Source of the DNA: Nocardia albiluteola
GTDB lineage: Bacteria; Actinomycetota; Actinomycetes; Mycobacteriales; Mycobacteriaceae
Length of the DNA: 64,000 nt
Assembly (NCBI RefSeq): GCF_018860155.1
Contig: NZ_JAHKNI010000004.1
Span: 496,001 to 560,000, forward strand
Reading direction: 5' to 3'
The number at the start of each line of letters is the position of its first letter. Position 1 is the stretch's first letter. Positions 38,615 through 47,589 of the stretch are shown piece by piece. Both the position numbers and the translations under genes were made by a program. The notes under the pieces are model-generated. The model worked only from the letters and a program-made list of their open reading frames with translations. It made no database searches and was not told where the DNA came from.

Positions 38615-39621
38615 CAGAAATAACCCTCTCGTTTGCGGTCTTCCATCGCGGCCTCGGACACGCGGTCGTCGCCGCGCGTTGCGCCTCGCTCGGTGAGCCG
38701 GGAGGCGGCCACCTCGGCGAGGATTGCCTCGTTGTCGGCGGCATCGGAAAGGACCGCGCCGGTGGTGGATCCGTCACCGACCGTGCGGTAGCGCACGGAC
38801 TTGATCTGGAGCTCTTCGTTTTCGGCCGGGCCGCCCCAGACTCCGGGGGTCATCCACATCCCGTCGCGCTGGTACACCGGGCGCTCGTGGGAGTAGTAGA
38901 TGGTCGCCAGTTCGACGTTCTCGCGGGCGATGTACCGCCAGATGTCCAGCTCGGTCCAGTTGCTCAGCGGGAACACCCGGACGTGCTCGCCCGGCGCGTG
39001 CCGCCCGTTGTACAGGTTCCACAGCTCGGGCCGCTGCCGCTTGGGGTCCCAGCGCCCGAACGCGTCGCGCAGCGAGAAGATCCGCTCCTTGGCGCGCGAA
39101 CGCTCCTCGTCGCGCCGGGCGCCGCCGAACACCGCGTCGAAGCGGTGCTCGTTGATGGCGTCCAGCAGGGGCACGGTCTGCAGCGGGTTGCGGATGCCGT
39201 CGGGCCGCTCGGCCAGACGCCCGTCGGCGAGGTACTCCTCGACACTGGCGACATGCAGGCGCAGGCCGTACTTCTCGACGACGTGGTCGCGGAAGGCCAG
39301 CACCTCGGGCAGGTTGTGCCCGGTGTCCACGTGCAGCAGCGCGAACGGCAGCGGCGCGGGCCAGAATGCCTTGAGCGCCAGGTGCAGCAGCACGGTCGAG
39401 TCCTTGCCGCCGGAGAAGAGGATCACCGGCCGCTCGAATTCGCCCGCCACCTCGCGGAAGATGTGAATGGCCTCGGACTCCAGGGCGGCCAAGGTGTCGA
39501 AGTCGGTCGCGCCGAATGCCCTTTCCAGAGCCTCGGTTTCGATGGCAGCGCCGGTGAGGTTCGTGCTCACGGTGACCTCCGCGGTGTCGGTTTCCTGGAT
39601 GTCGATCTCGGCAGTGGTCAT
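38614..39621 (-). CDS. cysD: Sulfate adenylyltransferase subunit 2 (CysD)
   Basis: A 335-residue PP-loop enzyme with VILFSGGKDSTVLLHLALKA and the CysD C-terminus RLTERGATRGDDRVSEAAME / KREGYF. It catalyses ATP plus sulfate to APS with CysN. Residues 1-30 are a short acidic extension. The ATG at 39621 overlaps the cysH stop (ATGA), so this start is well supported even though the frame is open further upstream. Confidence 0.95.
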   Translation of the reverse strand: MTTAEIDIQETDTAEVTVSTNLTGAAIETEALERAFGATDFDTLAALESEAIHIFREVAGEFERPVILFSGGKDSTVLLHLALKAFWPAPLPFALLHVDTGHNLPEVLAFRDHVVEKYGLRLHVASVEEYLADGRLAERPDGIRNPLQTVPLLDAINEHRFDAVFGGARRDEERSRAKERIFSLRDAFGRWDPKRQRPELWNLYNGRHAPGEHVRVFPLSNWTELDIWRYIARENVELATIYYSHERPVYQRDGMWMTPGVWGGPAENEELQIKSVRYRTVGDGSTTGAVLSDAADNEAILAEVAASRLTERGATRGDDRVSEAAMEDRKREGYF

Positions 39622-40334
39622 GACTGGTGCAGCCCGCATTCGGTCTTGGCGAGCCCGGCCCAGCGGCCGCTTCGCGGATCGGCTCCCGGTTCCGGCTTCC
39701 GCGTGCACGGAGCGCAACCGATGGACGGATATCCCTCTTCCACAAGGGGATTGACGAGGATGCCGTTGGCCTCGATGTACTGCGCCATCTGCTCGTCGGA
39801 CCAGGCGGCGATCGGGTTGATCTTCACCAGGCCGAAGGCCTCGTCGAAGGAGATCAGGGGCGCGTTGGCGCGGGTGGGCGCCTCCACGCGGCGGATGCCG
39901 GTGACCCAGGCGTTGTACCCGCTCAGCGACTTCTGCAGCGGTACCACCTTGCGCAGGCGGCAGCACTCATTGGCGTCGCGCGCGAACAGATCCTTGCCCA
40001 GCAGCAAATCCTGTTCGGCCACGGTCTGTTCGGGCCGCGCGTTGACGATGTTCACCCCGTACACGGCCTCCACCGCGTCGCGGGTGCCGATGGTCTCGGC
40101 GAAGTGGTAGCCGGTGTCCAGGAACAGCACGTCCACGCCGGGATGCACCTGAGCGGCCAGCTCGACCAGCACCGCGTCCTGCATGTTGGAGGCGACGATG
40201 TAGTTGCCGCCGAAGGTGTCCTCAGTCCACTGCAGCAGCTGCTTCGCCGTGGCGTCCGGACCCAGCTGTGCGGCACCGTCTTCCGCGATCTTGCGCAGCT
40301 CGTCCTCGGACAACTTATCCAAAGTGGTTGTCAT
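39618..40334 (-). CDS. cysH: APS reductase (CysH, 4Fe-4S type)
   Basis: A 238-residue thioredoxin-dependent adenylylsulfate reductase. The iron-sulfur cysteines are in NECCRLRKVVPL and SIGCAPCTR, and the catalytic Cys in TECGLH at the C-terminus; these mark APS rather than PAPS specificity. It yields sulfite for the adjacent reductase. It starts 15 bp after the sulfite reductase stop. Confidence 0.95.
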   Translation of the reverse strand: MTTTLDKLSEDELRKIAEDGAAQLGPDATAKQLLQWTEDTFGGNYIVASNMQDAVLVELAAQVHPGVDVLFLDTGYHFAETIGTRDAVEAVYGVNIVNARPEQTVAEQDLLLGKDLFARDANECCRLRKVVPLQKSLSGYNAWVTGIRRVEAPTRANAPLISFDEAFGLVKINPIAAWSDEQMAQYIEANGILVNPLVEEGYPSIGCAPCTRKPEPGADPRSGRWAGLAKTECGLHQS

Positions 40335-40349
40335 AGCTGAACTTTCCCC

Positions 40350-42155
40350 TTACCGAAGGTCGGCTTCGTCCGCGCGGACAGCCCACTGTGCGAACCGCTC
40401 GCCCTCGTTGCGGTTCTTGACGAAATTGCGCACCACACGCTCGATGTAGTCACCGAGCTCGTCGCTGGTCACCTTGTGCTGGCGCAGCTTGCGCCCGAAG
40501 GCGCTGTCGAGCCCGAGGCTGCCACCCAGGTGAACCTGGAAACCCTCCACCTGATTCCCGTCACCGTCGTCGACGAGCTGGCCCTTGAAGCCGATGTCGG
40601 CGATCTGGGCGCGGGCGCAGGAGTTCGGGCAGCCGTTGATGTTGATGGTGATCGGCACGTCCAGCTGCGCGTTGATGTCGGCCAGGCGCTGCTCCAGCTC
40701 CGGCGCGAGCGCCTGAGAACGCCTCCGGGTCTCGACGAACGACAGCTTGCAGAACTCGATTCCGCTGCAGGCCACCAGGTTTCGCCGCCAGATCGACGGA
40801 TGCGACTGCAGGCCGAGCGGTTCCAGCTCCGCCTGCAGCTGCTCGACCTTCTCGTCGGGCACATCCAGCACGATCAGCTTCTGGTACGGGGTGAACCGGA
40901 CCCGGTCCGAGCCCGCCCGCTCTGCCGCATCGGCGACCTTGGTCAGCGTGGTGCCCGATACGCGCCCGGCGATGGGGGAGAAGCCGACGGCGTTGAACCC
41001 GTTGCGCAGCCGCTGCACGCCGACGTGATCGATGATCTGCTTCGGCTTCTCGGGTGCGGGGCCGTCGATCAGTTTGCGCTTCAGGTATTCGGTCTCGAGG
41101 ACTTCGCGGAACTTCTCGATGCCCCAGTCCTTGATCAGGAACTTCAGTCGCGCCTTGGTGCGCAGGCGGCGGTAGCCGTAGTCGCGGTAGAGCGAGACGA
41201 CGGCCTCCCAGACGTCGGGCACCTCCTCGAGCGGCACCCACGCGCCCACGCGCTGGGCCAGCATCGGATTGATGGACAGCCCACCGCCGACCCAGAGGTC
41301 CAGACCCGGGCCGTGCTCGGGATGGTCGACGCCGATGAACGCCACGTCGTTGATCTCGTGCACCACGTCCTGCTGGCCGGAGATCGCGGTCTTGAACTTG
41401 CGCGGCAGGTTGGAGTATTCCTTCTTGCCGATGTAGCGGCTCACGATCTCGTCGATCGCCGGGGTCGGGTCCAGCACCTCGCCCAGCGACTCGCCGGCCA
41501 GCGGGGAGCCGAGCACGACGCGGGGGCAGTCGCCGCACGCCTCGGTGGTCTTCAGGCCCACATCCTCCAGGCGCCGCCAGATCTCCGGCACGTTCTCGAT
41601 CTCGATCCAGTGGTACTGGACGTTCTCGCGGTCGGACAGGTCGGCGGTGTCGCGGGCGAATTCGGTGGAGATGCCGGCGATGGTGCGCAGTTGCGCGAGA
41701 TTCAGGGCGCCGGCGTCGCAGCGCACCCGCATCATGAAGTACTCGGCCTCGAGGATGTCGATGTTCTCATCGCCGGTCCAGGTGCCGTCGTAGCCCTGCT
41801 CGCGCTGGGTGTACAGGCCCCACCAGCGGAAACGTCCGCGCAGATCGGCTTTGTCGATCGAGTCGAAGCCGCCCTTGGCGTAGATGTTCTCGATGCGGGC
41901 GCGGACGTTGAGCGGGTTGTCGTCCTTCTTGCTCTGCTCGTTCGGGTTCAGCGGCTCGCGGTAGCCGAGGGCCCACTGACCCTCCGACTTGCGGCGCAGC
42001 GGCTTGCTGGTGCGCTCGCGCGGGCCCTTGACCTCCTCGCGCGGACGCGACCGGCGCTCGCGCGCGGCCTGGGCGCGCTCGCGCGCGACTTCCTGCTCGC
42101 GCTCGAGGCGTGCGGATTCATCGGCTGTGAGACCGGCGTCGGTGCTCGACGTCAT
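40350..42155 (-). CDS. sirA: Ferredoxin-dependent assimilatory sulfite reductase
   Basis: A 601-residue siroheme/4Fe-4S enzyme of the nitrite/sulfite reductase family: TEACGDCPRVVLG in the first half, siroheme/cluster ligands in ACSGIEFCKLSFVETR and NGCPNSCARAQIADIGFKG. It reduces sulfite to sulfide with six electrons from ferredoxin. Residues 1-60 are a Lys/Arg/Glu-rich extension (EREQEVARERAQAARERR). The M. tuberculosis counterpart is Rv2391 (called nirA or sirA). First gene of the operon, behind the Cys leader peptide. Confidence 0.94.
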   Translation of the reverse strand: MTSSTDAGLTADESARLEREQEVARERAQAARERRSRPREEVKGPRERTSKPLRRKSEGQWALGYREPLNPNEQSKKDDNPLNVRARIENIYAKGGFDSIDKADLRGRFRWWGLYTQREQGYDGTWTGDENIDILEAEYFMMRVRCDAGALNLAQLRTIAGISTEFARDTADLSDRENVQYHWIEIENVPEIWRRLEDVGLKTTEACGDCPRVVLGSPLAGESLGEVLDPTPAIDEIVSRYIGKKEYSNLPRKFKTAISGQQDVVHEINDVAFIGVDHPEHGPGLDLWVGGGLSINPMLAQRVGAWVPLEEVPDVWEAVVSLYRDYGYRRLRTKARLKFLIKDWGIEKFREVLETEYLKRKLIDGPAPEKPKQIIDHVGVQRLRNGFNAVGFSPIAGRVSGTTLTKVADAAERAGSDRVRFTPYQKLIVLDVPDEKVEQLQAELEPLGLQSHPSIWRRNLVACSGIEFCKLSFVETRRRSQALAPELEQRLADINAQLDVPITININGCPNSCARAQIADIGFKGQLVDDGDGNQVEGFQVHLGGSLGLDSAFGRKLRQHKVTSDELGDYIERVVRNFVKNRNEGERFAQWAVRADEADLR

Positions 42156-42280
42156 AGGGTCGCTCCTGCGGGTGGTGATCAGGCCTGAGGGTAGGCGGGA
42201 GGGGCTGGCTCACGCCTTCGATAGCTCAACGGCCGAAAAAGAACGGGCGCCGAGAGGTGACGCCGGAGGACAGAGTCGAG

Positions 42281-42373
42281 CTACCGGAGGCAATCGGGCA
42301 GACAGCTCGCACTGCAGACACGCTTGAAGTCGACGTGGCGACGCGCCACGAGTCGTACCCCAAGTCCAGTCAT
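42281..42373 (-). CDS. Cys-rich leader peptide of sulfite-reductase operon (Ms4527A-like)
   Basis: A 30-residue ORF on the minus strand with the hallmark core RLVARRHVDFKRVCSASC, then LPDC and stop. The Ms4527A family lies upstream of the sulfite reductase gene in mycobacteria and acts as a cysteine-responsive attenuator. Three Cys codons are present, spaced rather than in a run. CACAAT (42381-42386) ends 7 nt before the ATG at 42373, consistent with leaderless translation; another in-frame ATG lies at 42382. It ends about 125 nt before the sirA start. Confidence 0.85.
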   Translation of the reverse strand: MTGLGVRLVARRHVDFKRVCSASCLPDCLR

Positions 42374-42380
42374 GCGGACC

Positions 42381-42386
42381 ATTGTG
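42381..42386 (-). promoter_or_regulatory. -10 element for leaderless Cys leader peptide
   Basis: Minus-strand CACAAT, 7 nt before the leader ATG at 42373, close to the TANNNT consensus. Supports transcription starting at the leader ORF. Confidence 0.5.
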
Positions 42387-42562
42387 CCATGTCAGCCGCG
42401 TCTTTCCGACCGCGGGCCTGGATTTTCCGTAAGAATGCGGGAAATACCCTGGACACTTGTCCGAAATTGTGAGGTGCGTCATACGTGCGGGCATGCGGCC
42501 GAAAACACGGTTGACATGGGGCCGAGTGCGACGGGCCGAGAGGCCGCGTTCAGACTCGAAGG

Positions 42563-43759
42563 GTGACATCCGCCCCCCGAACCGCGACCGACCTCCCGCA
42601 GCTCCACGACTTCGGGGGCGGCCCCTTCGGCATCTACATTCACGTGCCGTTCTGCGCGACCCGGTGCGGGTATTGCGACTTCAACACCTACACCGCGGGG
42701 GAGCTGGGCACCTCGGCCTCACCGCAGTCCTGGATGGACGCGCTTCGGGGCGAATTGTCCATGGCGGCAAAGGTTTTCGGTGAGCTGCCGAGCCCGCAGC
42801 CGGAGGTGTCGTCGGTGTTCGTGGGCGGGGGCACCCCGTCGCTGCTCGGCGGGGACGGTCTTTCGCAGGTGCTCGAGGCCATCCGCGCGGACTTCGTCCT
42901 GGCCGCGGACGCCGAGGTGACCACCGAATCCAATCCCGAATCCGCCTCGCCGCAGTTTTTCGAGCGTCTGCGTGCGGCGGGGTTCACCCGCATCTCGCTG
43001 GGAATGCAGTCCGCCGCCGAGCACGTGCTGAAGGTGCTCGACCGCACCCACACACCCGGCCGCGCGGTGGCCGCCGCCCGCGAGGCGCGCGCCGCCGGAT
43101 TCGAACACGTCAACCTGGATCTCATCTACGGCACCCCGGGGGAGTCCGATGCCGACCTGGACGCGAGCCTGGACGCGGTCCTGGATGCCGGGGTCGATCA
43201 CGTCTCGGCCTACTCGCTGATCGTCGAGGACGGCACCGCACTGGCGCGCCGCGTGCGGCGCGGCGAACTCCCCGCCCCCGACGACGACGTGCTGGCCGCG
43301 CGTTACGACCGCATCGATACCCGTCTCGCCGCCGCAGGCCTGTCGTGGTACGAGGTATCCAATTGGGCCGCAAACGATTCCGCGGCGTGCCGGCACAACC
43401 TGGGCTACTGGGACGGCGGCGACTGGCTCGGTGCGGGCCCCGGCGCGCACAGCCACCTCGGCGGCGTGCGGTGGTGGAATGTCAAGCATCCGGCACGTTA
43501 TGCCGATCGGGTCGCGGCGGGCGCGCTACCGGCCGCGGGCTGGGAGGAACTGACCGCCGAGGAGCGTCATACCGAGCGCGTCATGCTTGCGGTGCGCCTG
43601 CGCTCGGGCCTGCCGCTGGGCGATCTCGACGCGCCGGGGCGCGCGGCCGCCGATCGGGTCGTGGCCGACGGTCTCGCCGAATTGCGCGGCGACCGCCTGA
43701 TTCTCACCGCGCGCGGCCGCCTGCTCGCCGACGCGGTGGTCCGGGCGCTGCTTGTGTGA
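42563..43759 (+). CDS. hemW: Radical SAM heme chaperone HemW
   Basis: A 398-residue radical-SAM protein. The cluster motif CATRCGYCDFNTY follows IYIHVPF; GGGTPSLL and NPESASPQFFERLRAAGFTR are typical of the HemN/HemW family, and HemW_C lies at the end. It lacks features needed for oxygen-independent coproporphyrinogen oxidase activity as far as can be read, so heme chaperone is the preferred call (older annotation: HemN-like). GTG start at 42563. Divergent from the sulfur operon. Confidence 0.92.
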   Translation: MTSAPRTATDLPQLHDFGGGPFGIYIHVPFCATRCGYCDFNTYTAGELGTSASPQSWMDALRGELSMAAKVFGELPSPQPEVSSVFVGGGTPSLLGGDGLSQVLEAIRADFVLAADAEVTTESNPESASPQFFERLRAAGFTRISLGMQSAAEHVLKVLDRTHTPGRAVAAAREARAAGFEHVNLDLIYGTPGESDADLDASLDAVLDAGVDHVSAYSLIVEDGTALARRVRRGELPAPDDDVLAARYDRIDTRLAAAGLSWYEVSNWAANDSAACRHNLGYWDGGDWLGAGPGAHSHLGGVRWWNVKHPARYADRVAAGALPAAGWEELTAEERHTERVMLAVRLRSGLPLGDLDAPGRAAADRVVADGLAELRGDRLILTARGRLLADAVVRALLV

Positions 43760-43971
43760 ACGGACCTCGACCGATGGCGTGAGTCCGTGGCCGACGTCAG
43801 GGTACGCGGCTGCGACCGAACCGGAAAAGACTTCTGCCGCACGCGGTGCGGGTCCGATGTACGAACTTCGACGATCGGCGGCACTGCACGGTAGAGTGGA
43901 AGTCGTCACGAAAGTGATGCTGGGGTGAAGCGCCGGTTGCCTCCGACGCCTCACCAGGTGTGCTAGGGCGC

Positions 43972-44094
43972 TTACCTAGCCCGCCGGATCAACCAGCGGA
44001 CCATTGCGAGCGCCCCGGCGATCACGACAGAGCCTGCGAAGCACATGCCGTAATCGACCGGGGCATTGCTCTTAGCCCGGCGATGTTTCGCCAT
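43972..44094 (-). CDS. 40-residue basic single-span membrane protein
   Basis: A short ORF (MAKHRRAKSNAPVDYGMCFA, then SVVIAGALAMVRWLIRRAR) preceded by AAGGAGGTGGTGGGA, a near-perfect anti-Shine-Dalgarno match at ideal spacing, which makes translation very likely. Topology: basic N-terminus, one transmembrane helix, basic C-terminus. Not a family I recognise. It is convergent with hemW and preceded by an AT-rich palindrome region. Confidence 0.7.
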   Translation of the reverse strand: MAKHRRAKSNAPVDYGMCFAGSVVIAGALAMVRWLIRRAR

Positions 44095-44551
44095 TCCCAC
44101 CACCTCCTTCCTGGGCGCGGTGTGTGGACCGTGTCCACCGCCCCTCGGCAGGAGGTATTGCTCACAGTACACGAGCCTTTGTTGACTAAATTTGTTGCTG
44201 CACAACAGATTTGGAATATTCCAATACGGAAATTCCGGTGCCGCAAGGCCTTACATCATCAAGCGAGCGCGTTCATCGATGATCTAGTAACCGACCAATC
44301 TGGACTTCGCTTGAGCCGCAACGCATCTCGGCCTCGGCATGTGATTGGCAAACCTGCAATGACGCAAATCGCCCAGTCGCTCGAACGTCGCAGTCGAGGT
44401 TTGCCCCGGTAAGGCAACCATTTCCGCGAAAACCGCTATTAACTGGATAAATACAGTCAACAATCGAAATAGCTACGGTCGAAGCGTGTGTGTACGGTGC
44501 CCGATTTGCGGTCGGCGCCGACTGTGCCGAACCATCGGAGAAAGGCCAGCT
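44095..44551. other. AT-rich divergent intergenic region with palindromes
   Basis: A 457-bp gap between the 40-residue membrane protein and the secreted protein at 44552. GC content falls sharply from ~44170 to 44480. Besides the palindromes at 44193-44224 I see no gene or structured RNA; it should contain promoters for both flanking genes. Confidence 0.5.
44193..44224. promoter_or_regulatory. Paired palindromes TGTTG-N5-CAACA and TTGGAATATTCCAA
   Basis: Two adjacent palindromes: TGTTG-ctgca-CAACA (44193-44207) and the perfect 14-mer TTGGAATATTCCAA (44211-44224). They lie about 100 bp upstream of the 40-residue membrane protein start on the minus strand. Probable regulator binding site; the regulator is not identifiable here. 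Confidence 0.55.
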
Positions 44552-45124
44552 ATGAAGAGCAGCAATGCTGCGGCTATCGCAAGCTTGATCATCGGTTCCC
44601 TCGGCCTCACCGCGGGTGTCGTGCACGCGCAGCCGATCGCCCCAGCAGCCACCGTCAACGGCGCCGAGCTGGGGATGCACTACGCCACGACGTTCGATCC
44701 GAACGCCGGTACCGTGCGCGCCACCCTCGGTGAGGGGAAATTCACACTCTCCCCGGACGCCGGGGAAGTCGTCGTCACCGATCCGGCCGGGGACGTTGTG
44801 GCCCGGGTGCCGATGGCGGTACGGATACTGGATCGCCCCGGCAAGGTTGCCCTGACGCCGACGATCGATCCGTCGGGCCGCACTCTTACGCTGAACCTGC
44901 GCGGGGCGCAGCCCCATTCTCAGCAGGTTCGTCAGCAGGCCGGTGTCCAGTACGTCGGCGCGGCCGCGGACCTGGCCCGCCACCAGTACAACGCCGGTGT
45001 AGGCGCGCTTATCGGCCTGGGTGTGGGCATTCTGATCGGCATCTGGTTCCTCGTCGTCGGCGCCATTCCGGGCGGCATCGTCGGTGCCGGCATCGGCGCG
45101 CTCATCGGCTATTCCCTGCCGTAG
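44552..45124 (+). CDS. Secreted protein with C-terminal glycine-zipper segment
   Basis: A 190-residue exported protein: signal AAAIASLIIGSLGLTAGVVHA, a beta-rich domain (LGMHYATTFDPNAGTVRATL, GEVVVTDPAGDVVARVPM) and a C-terminal hydrophobic Gly-zipper (GALIGLGVGILIGIWFLVVG, ending GIGALIGYSLP). Proteins of this layout are common in Nocardia and of unknown function; membrane insertion after export is an inference. ATG at 44552 follows GGAGAAAGG. Confidence 0.8.
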   Translation: MKSSNAAAIASLIIGSLGLTAGVVHAQPIAPAATVNGAELGMHYATTFDPNAGTVRATLGEGKFTLSPDAGEVVVTDPAGDVVARVPMAVRILDRPGKVALTPTIDPSGRTLTLNLRGAQPHSQQVRQQAGVQYVGAAADLARHQYNAGVGALIGLGVGILIGIWFLVVGAIPGGIVGAGIGALIGYSLP

Positions 45125-45350
45125 CCACCCGTTTCGCCGTTCCGGGTGGTGACCTGCCGTCGCCCGGCAGGACACTCGCCTCGCCGGGCGACGGGCCGTC
45201 ATCCGCCCCCTGCTGGGGCGTGTGTGCGAGCGATTCGCCCGCGGCGACATAAACTGGGTTTGGATGAACCCGGGAATCCGCGCGTCTCGCCCTGCCCGCA
45301 GCGGCGGTGGCGCCTGCGTGGACCCGCATAGCCGAACAGGAGGTGGGGCC

Positions 45351-46382
45351 GTGTCGAGTACCGAACAGCGGCGGCTCGAGGTCCTGCGCGCGATTGTTGC
45401 GGACTACATCACGACCAAGGAGCCGATCGGCTCGAAAACCCTGGTCGACCGGCACAACCTCGGGGTGTCCAGCGCGACCGTGCGCAACGATATGGCGGTG
45501 CTCGAGGCCGAGGGGTACATCGCCCAGCCGCACACCAGCTCCGGCCGCATCCCCACCGACAAGGGCTATCGCCAGTTCGTCGACAACATCGCCGAGGTCA
45601 AGCCGCTGTCCACGGCCGAGCGCCGCGCGATCACGGACTTCCTCGAGGGCGGTGTCGACCTGGACGACGTGCTGCGCCGCGGGGTGCGCCTGCTGGCACA
45701 GCTGACCCGTCAGGTGGCGATGGTGCAGTACCCGACGGTGTCCGCATCCACGGTTCGCCACATCGAGGTCGTCGCGATCAATCCGGCCCGGCTGCTGCTC
45801 GTGGTCATCACCGACAGCGGCCGCGTCGATCAGCGCCTGGTCGATCTGGGCGGGGTGATCGGCGACGACGATCTGACGGCTTTGCGCGCGATGCTCGGCA
45901 AGGCCATGGACGGTAAGCGCCTCTCGGTCGCCTCGACGGCGGTCGCCGAGTTGCCCGACCATTCCCCGGCCAAACTGCGCGATGTGCTGGTCCGGGTGTC
46001 GACGGTGCTGGTGGAGACCCTCGTCGAACACTCCGAGGACCGCCTGGTGCTCGGCGGCACCGCGAACCTGACCCGCAACGCGAACGATTTCGGCTTCCCG
46101 GGCTCACTGCGCGCCGTGCTGGAGGCGCTGGAGGAGCAGGTGATCGTGCTCAAGCTGCTAGCGGCCGCGCAGCACCCCGGCACCGTGACCGTGCAGATCG
46201 GCGAGGAGACGCAGCTCGAGCAGATGCGCGGAACCTCGGTGGTTTCTACGGGGTACGGTATGCCGGGTACCGTGCTCGGCGGCATGGGTGTGCTCGGCCC
46301 CACCCGCATGGACTACCCGGGGACTATCGCCTCGGTTGCTGCGGTTGCGAGATACATCGGCGAGGTGCTCGCCGAACGATGA
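45351..46382 (+). CDS. hrcA: Heat-inducible repressor HrcA
   Basis: A 343-residue repressor that binds CIRCE operators of groE/dnaK-type genes and is reactivated by GroEL. The winged helix ([40 protein letters not shown]) and the GAF-like C-terminal domain are complete. GTG at 45351 sits 8 nt after AGGAGG. It is followed 52 bp later by dnaJ2, the usual actinobacterial order. I found no CIRCE element in this window. Confidence 0.96.
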   Translation: MSSTEQRRLEVLRAIVADYITTKEPIGSKTLVDRHNLGVSSATVRNDMAVLEAEGYIAQPHTSSGRIPTDKGYRQFVDNIAEVKPLSTAERRAITDFLEGGVDLDDVLRRGVRLLAQLTRQVAMVQYPTVSASTVRHIEVVAINPARLLLVVITDSGRVDQRLVDLGGVIGDDDLTALRAMLGKAMDGKRLSVASTAVAELPDHSPAKLRDVLVRVSTVLVETLVEHSEDRLVLGGTANLTRNANDFGFPGSLRAVLEALEEQVIVLKLLAAAQHPGTVTVQIGEETQLEQMRGTSVVSTGYGMPGTVLGGMGVLGPTRMDYPGTIASVAAVARYIGEVLAER

Positions 46383-46434
46383 GTGTGCGACCGATGGTGA
46401 AGCGAACGAATTCGGAACAGGACTAGAGACGCAA

Positions 46435-47583
46435 GTGGCACGGGACTACTACGGAATACTCGGTGTCGGCCGGAACGCGACCGACCAGGAACTCAAGCGC
46501 GCCTATCGCAAGCTGGCACGAGAGCTGCATCCCGACGTCAATCCGGACGCCGATGCGCAGGAGAAGTTCCGCGAGGTATCCGCGGCCTACGAGGTGCTCA
46601 GCGACGCCGAGAAGCGCCGCATCGTCGACATGGGCGGCGATCCGCTGGAGTCCAGCGGCGGCCCGGGCGGCTTCTCCGGCGCCGGATTCGGCGGCCTGGG
46701 CGATGTGTTCGAGGCATTCTTCGGCGGCATGAACGCCTCGGGGCCGCGCCGTCCGCGCGGCCGGGTGCAGCCGGGTGCGGATTCGCTACTGCGCACGCGG
46801 CTTTCGCTGGCCGAGTGCGCGGTCGGTGTCACCAAGCACCTGACCGTCGACACCGCCGTGCTGTGCGACCTGTGCCAGGGTGCGGGCACCAACGGCAACT
46901 CCAAGCCGGTGCGCTGTGAGACCTGCGGCGGCGCCGGCGAGGTGCAGACCGTGCAGCGTTCGTTCCTGGGCCAGGTGATGACCTCGCGTCCGTGTCCGAC
47001 CTGCCGCGGCGCGGGGGAGACCATTCCCGATCCCTGCCGCAAGTGCGGCGGCGACGGCCGGGTGCGTTCGCGCCGCGAGATCGCCGCGCCGATTCCCGCG
47101 GGCGTGGCCAACGGCATGCGAGTGCGGCTGGCCGCACAGGGCGAGGTCGGCCCCGGCGGCGGCCCGGCCGGTGATCTGTACGTGGAGATCGTCGAGCAGC
47201 CGCACGACATGTTCGTCCGCGACGGCGACGATCTGCACTGCACCATCCGGGTGCCGATGGTGGATGCCGCGCTCGGCACCACCGTGGTCGTGGACACCAT
47301 TCTCGACGGCCCCACCGAGCTGACCATTCCCGCGGGTACCCAGCCCGGCGAAGTGTCGGTGCTGCGCGCCCACGGCATGCCGAAGCTGCGGTCGAGCGCG
47401 CGCGGCGACATGATCGCGCACCTGGACATCGTGGTGCCCACCAAGCTCGATTCGAAGCAGTCCGATCTGCTGCGCAAATACAAGGCCACCCGCAACGGCG
47501 AGCGCACCGAGGTGCTCTCGGCGCAGTCAGAGCACAACAGCGGCCTGTTCGCGCGGCTGCGGGCCTCGTTCAGCGGACGCTGA
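46435..47583 (+). CDS. dnaJ2: Chaperone protein DnaJ (DnaJ2)
   Basis: A 382-residue Hsp40. J-domain with HPD ([20 protein letters not shown]), a short G/F region ([18 protein letters not shown]), four CxxCxGxG zinc repeats ([32 protein letters not shown]) and two C-terminal substrate domains. It stimulates DnaK. GTG at 46435 gives the canonical [11 protein letters not shown]-terminus. Downstream of hrcA and directly upstream of rsmE. Confidence 0.96.
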   Translation: MARDYYGILGVGRNATDQELKRAYRKLARELHPDVNPDADAQEKFREVSAAYEVLSDAEKRRIVDMGGDPLESSGGPGGFSGAGFGGLGDVFEAFFGGMNASGPRRPRGRVQPGADSLLRTRLSLAECAVGVTKHLTVDTAVLCDLCQGAGTNGNSKPVRCETCGGAGEVQTVQRSFLGQVMTSRPCPTCRGAGETIPDPCRKCGGDGRVRSRREIAAPIPAGVANGMRVRLAAQGEVGPGGGPAGDLYVEIVEQPHDMFVRDGDDLHCTIRVPMVDAALGTTVVVDTILDGPTELTIPAGTQPGEVSVLRAHGMPKLRSSARGDMIAHLDIVVPTKLDSKQSDLLRKYKATRNGERTEVLSAQSEHNSGLFARLRASFSGR

Positions 47584-47589
47584 GACCCG

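Noticed and set aside
40476..42188. 570-codon plus-strand frame across the sulfite reductase gene
   Set aside because: Antisense shadow; the minus strand encodes a complete siroheme enzyme.
43780..43970. Possible riboswitch or structured RNA between hemW and the small membrane protein
   Set aside because: A partial CTGG/GGTGA...TCACC/AG pairing exists, but no known riboswitch core could be matched and both flanking genes point inward, so it is more likely a 3' end.
45125..45350. CIRCE element (TTAGCACTC-N9-GAGTGCTAA) before hrcA
   Set aside because: The hrcA upstream region does not contain either half-site, so autoregulation through CIRCE is not supported here.
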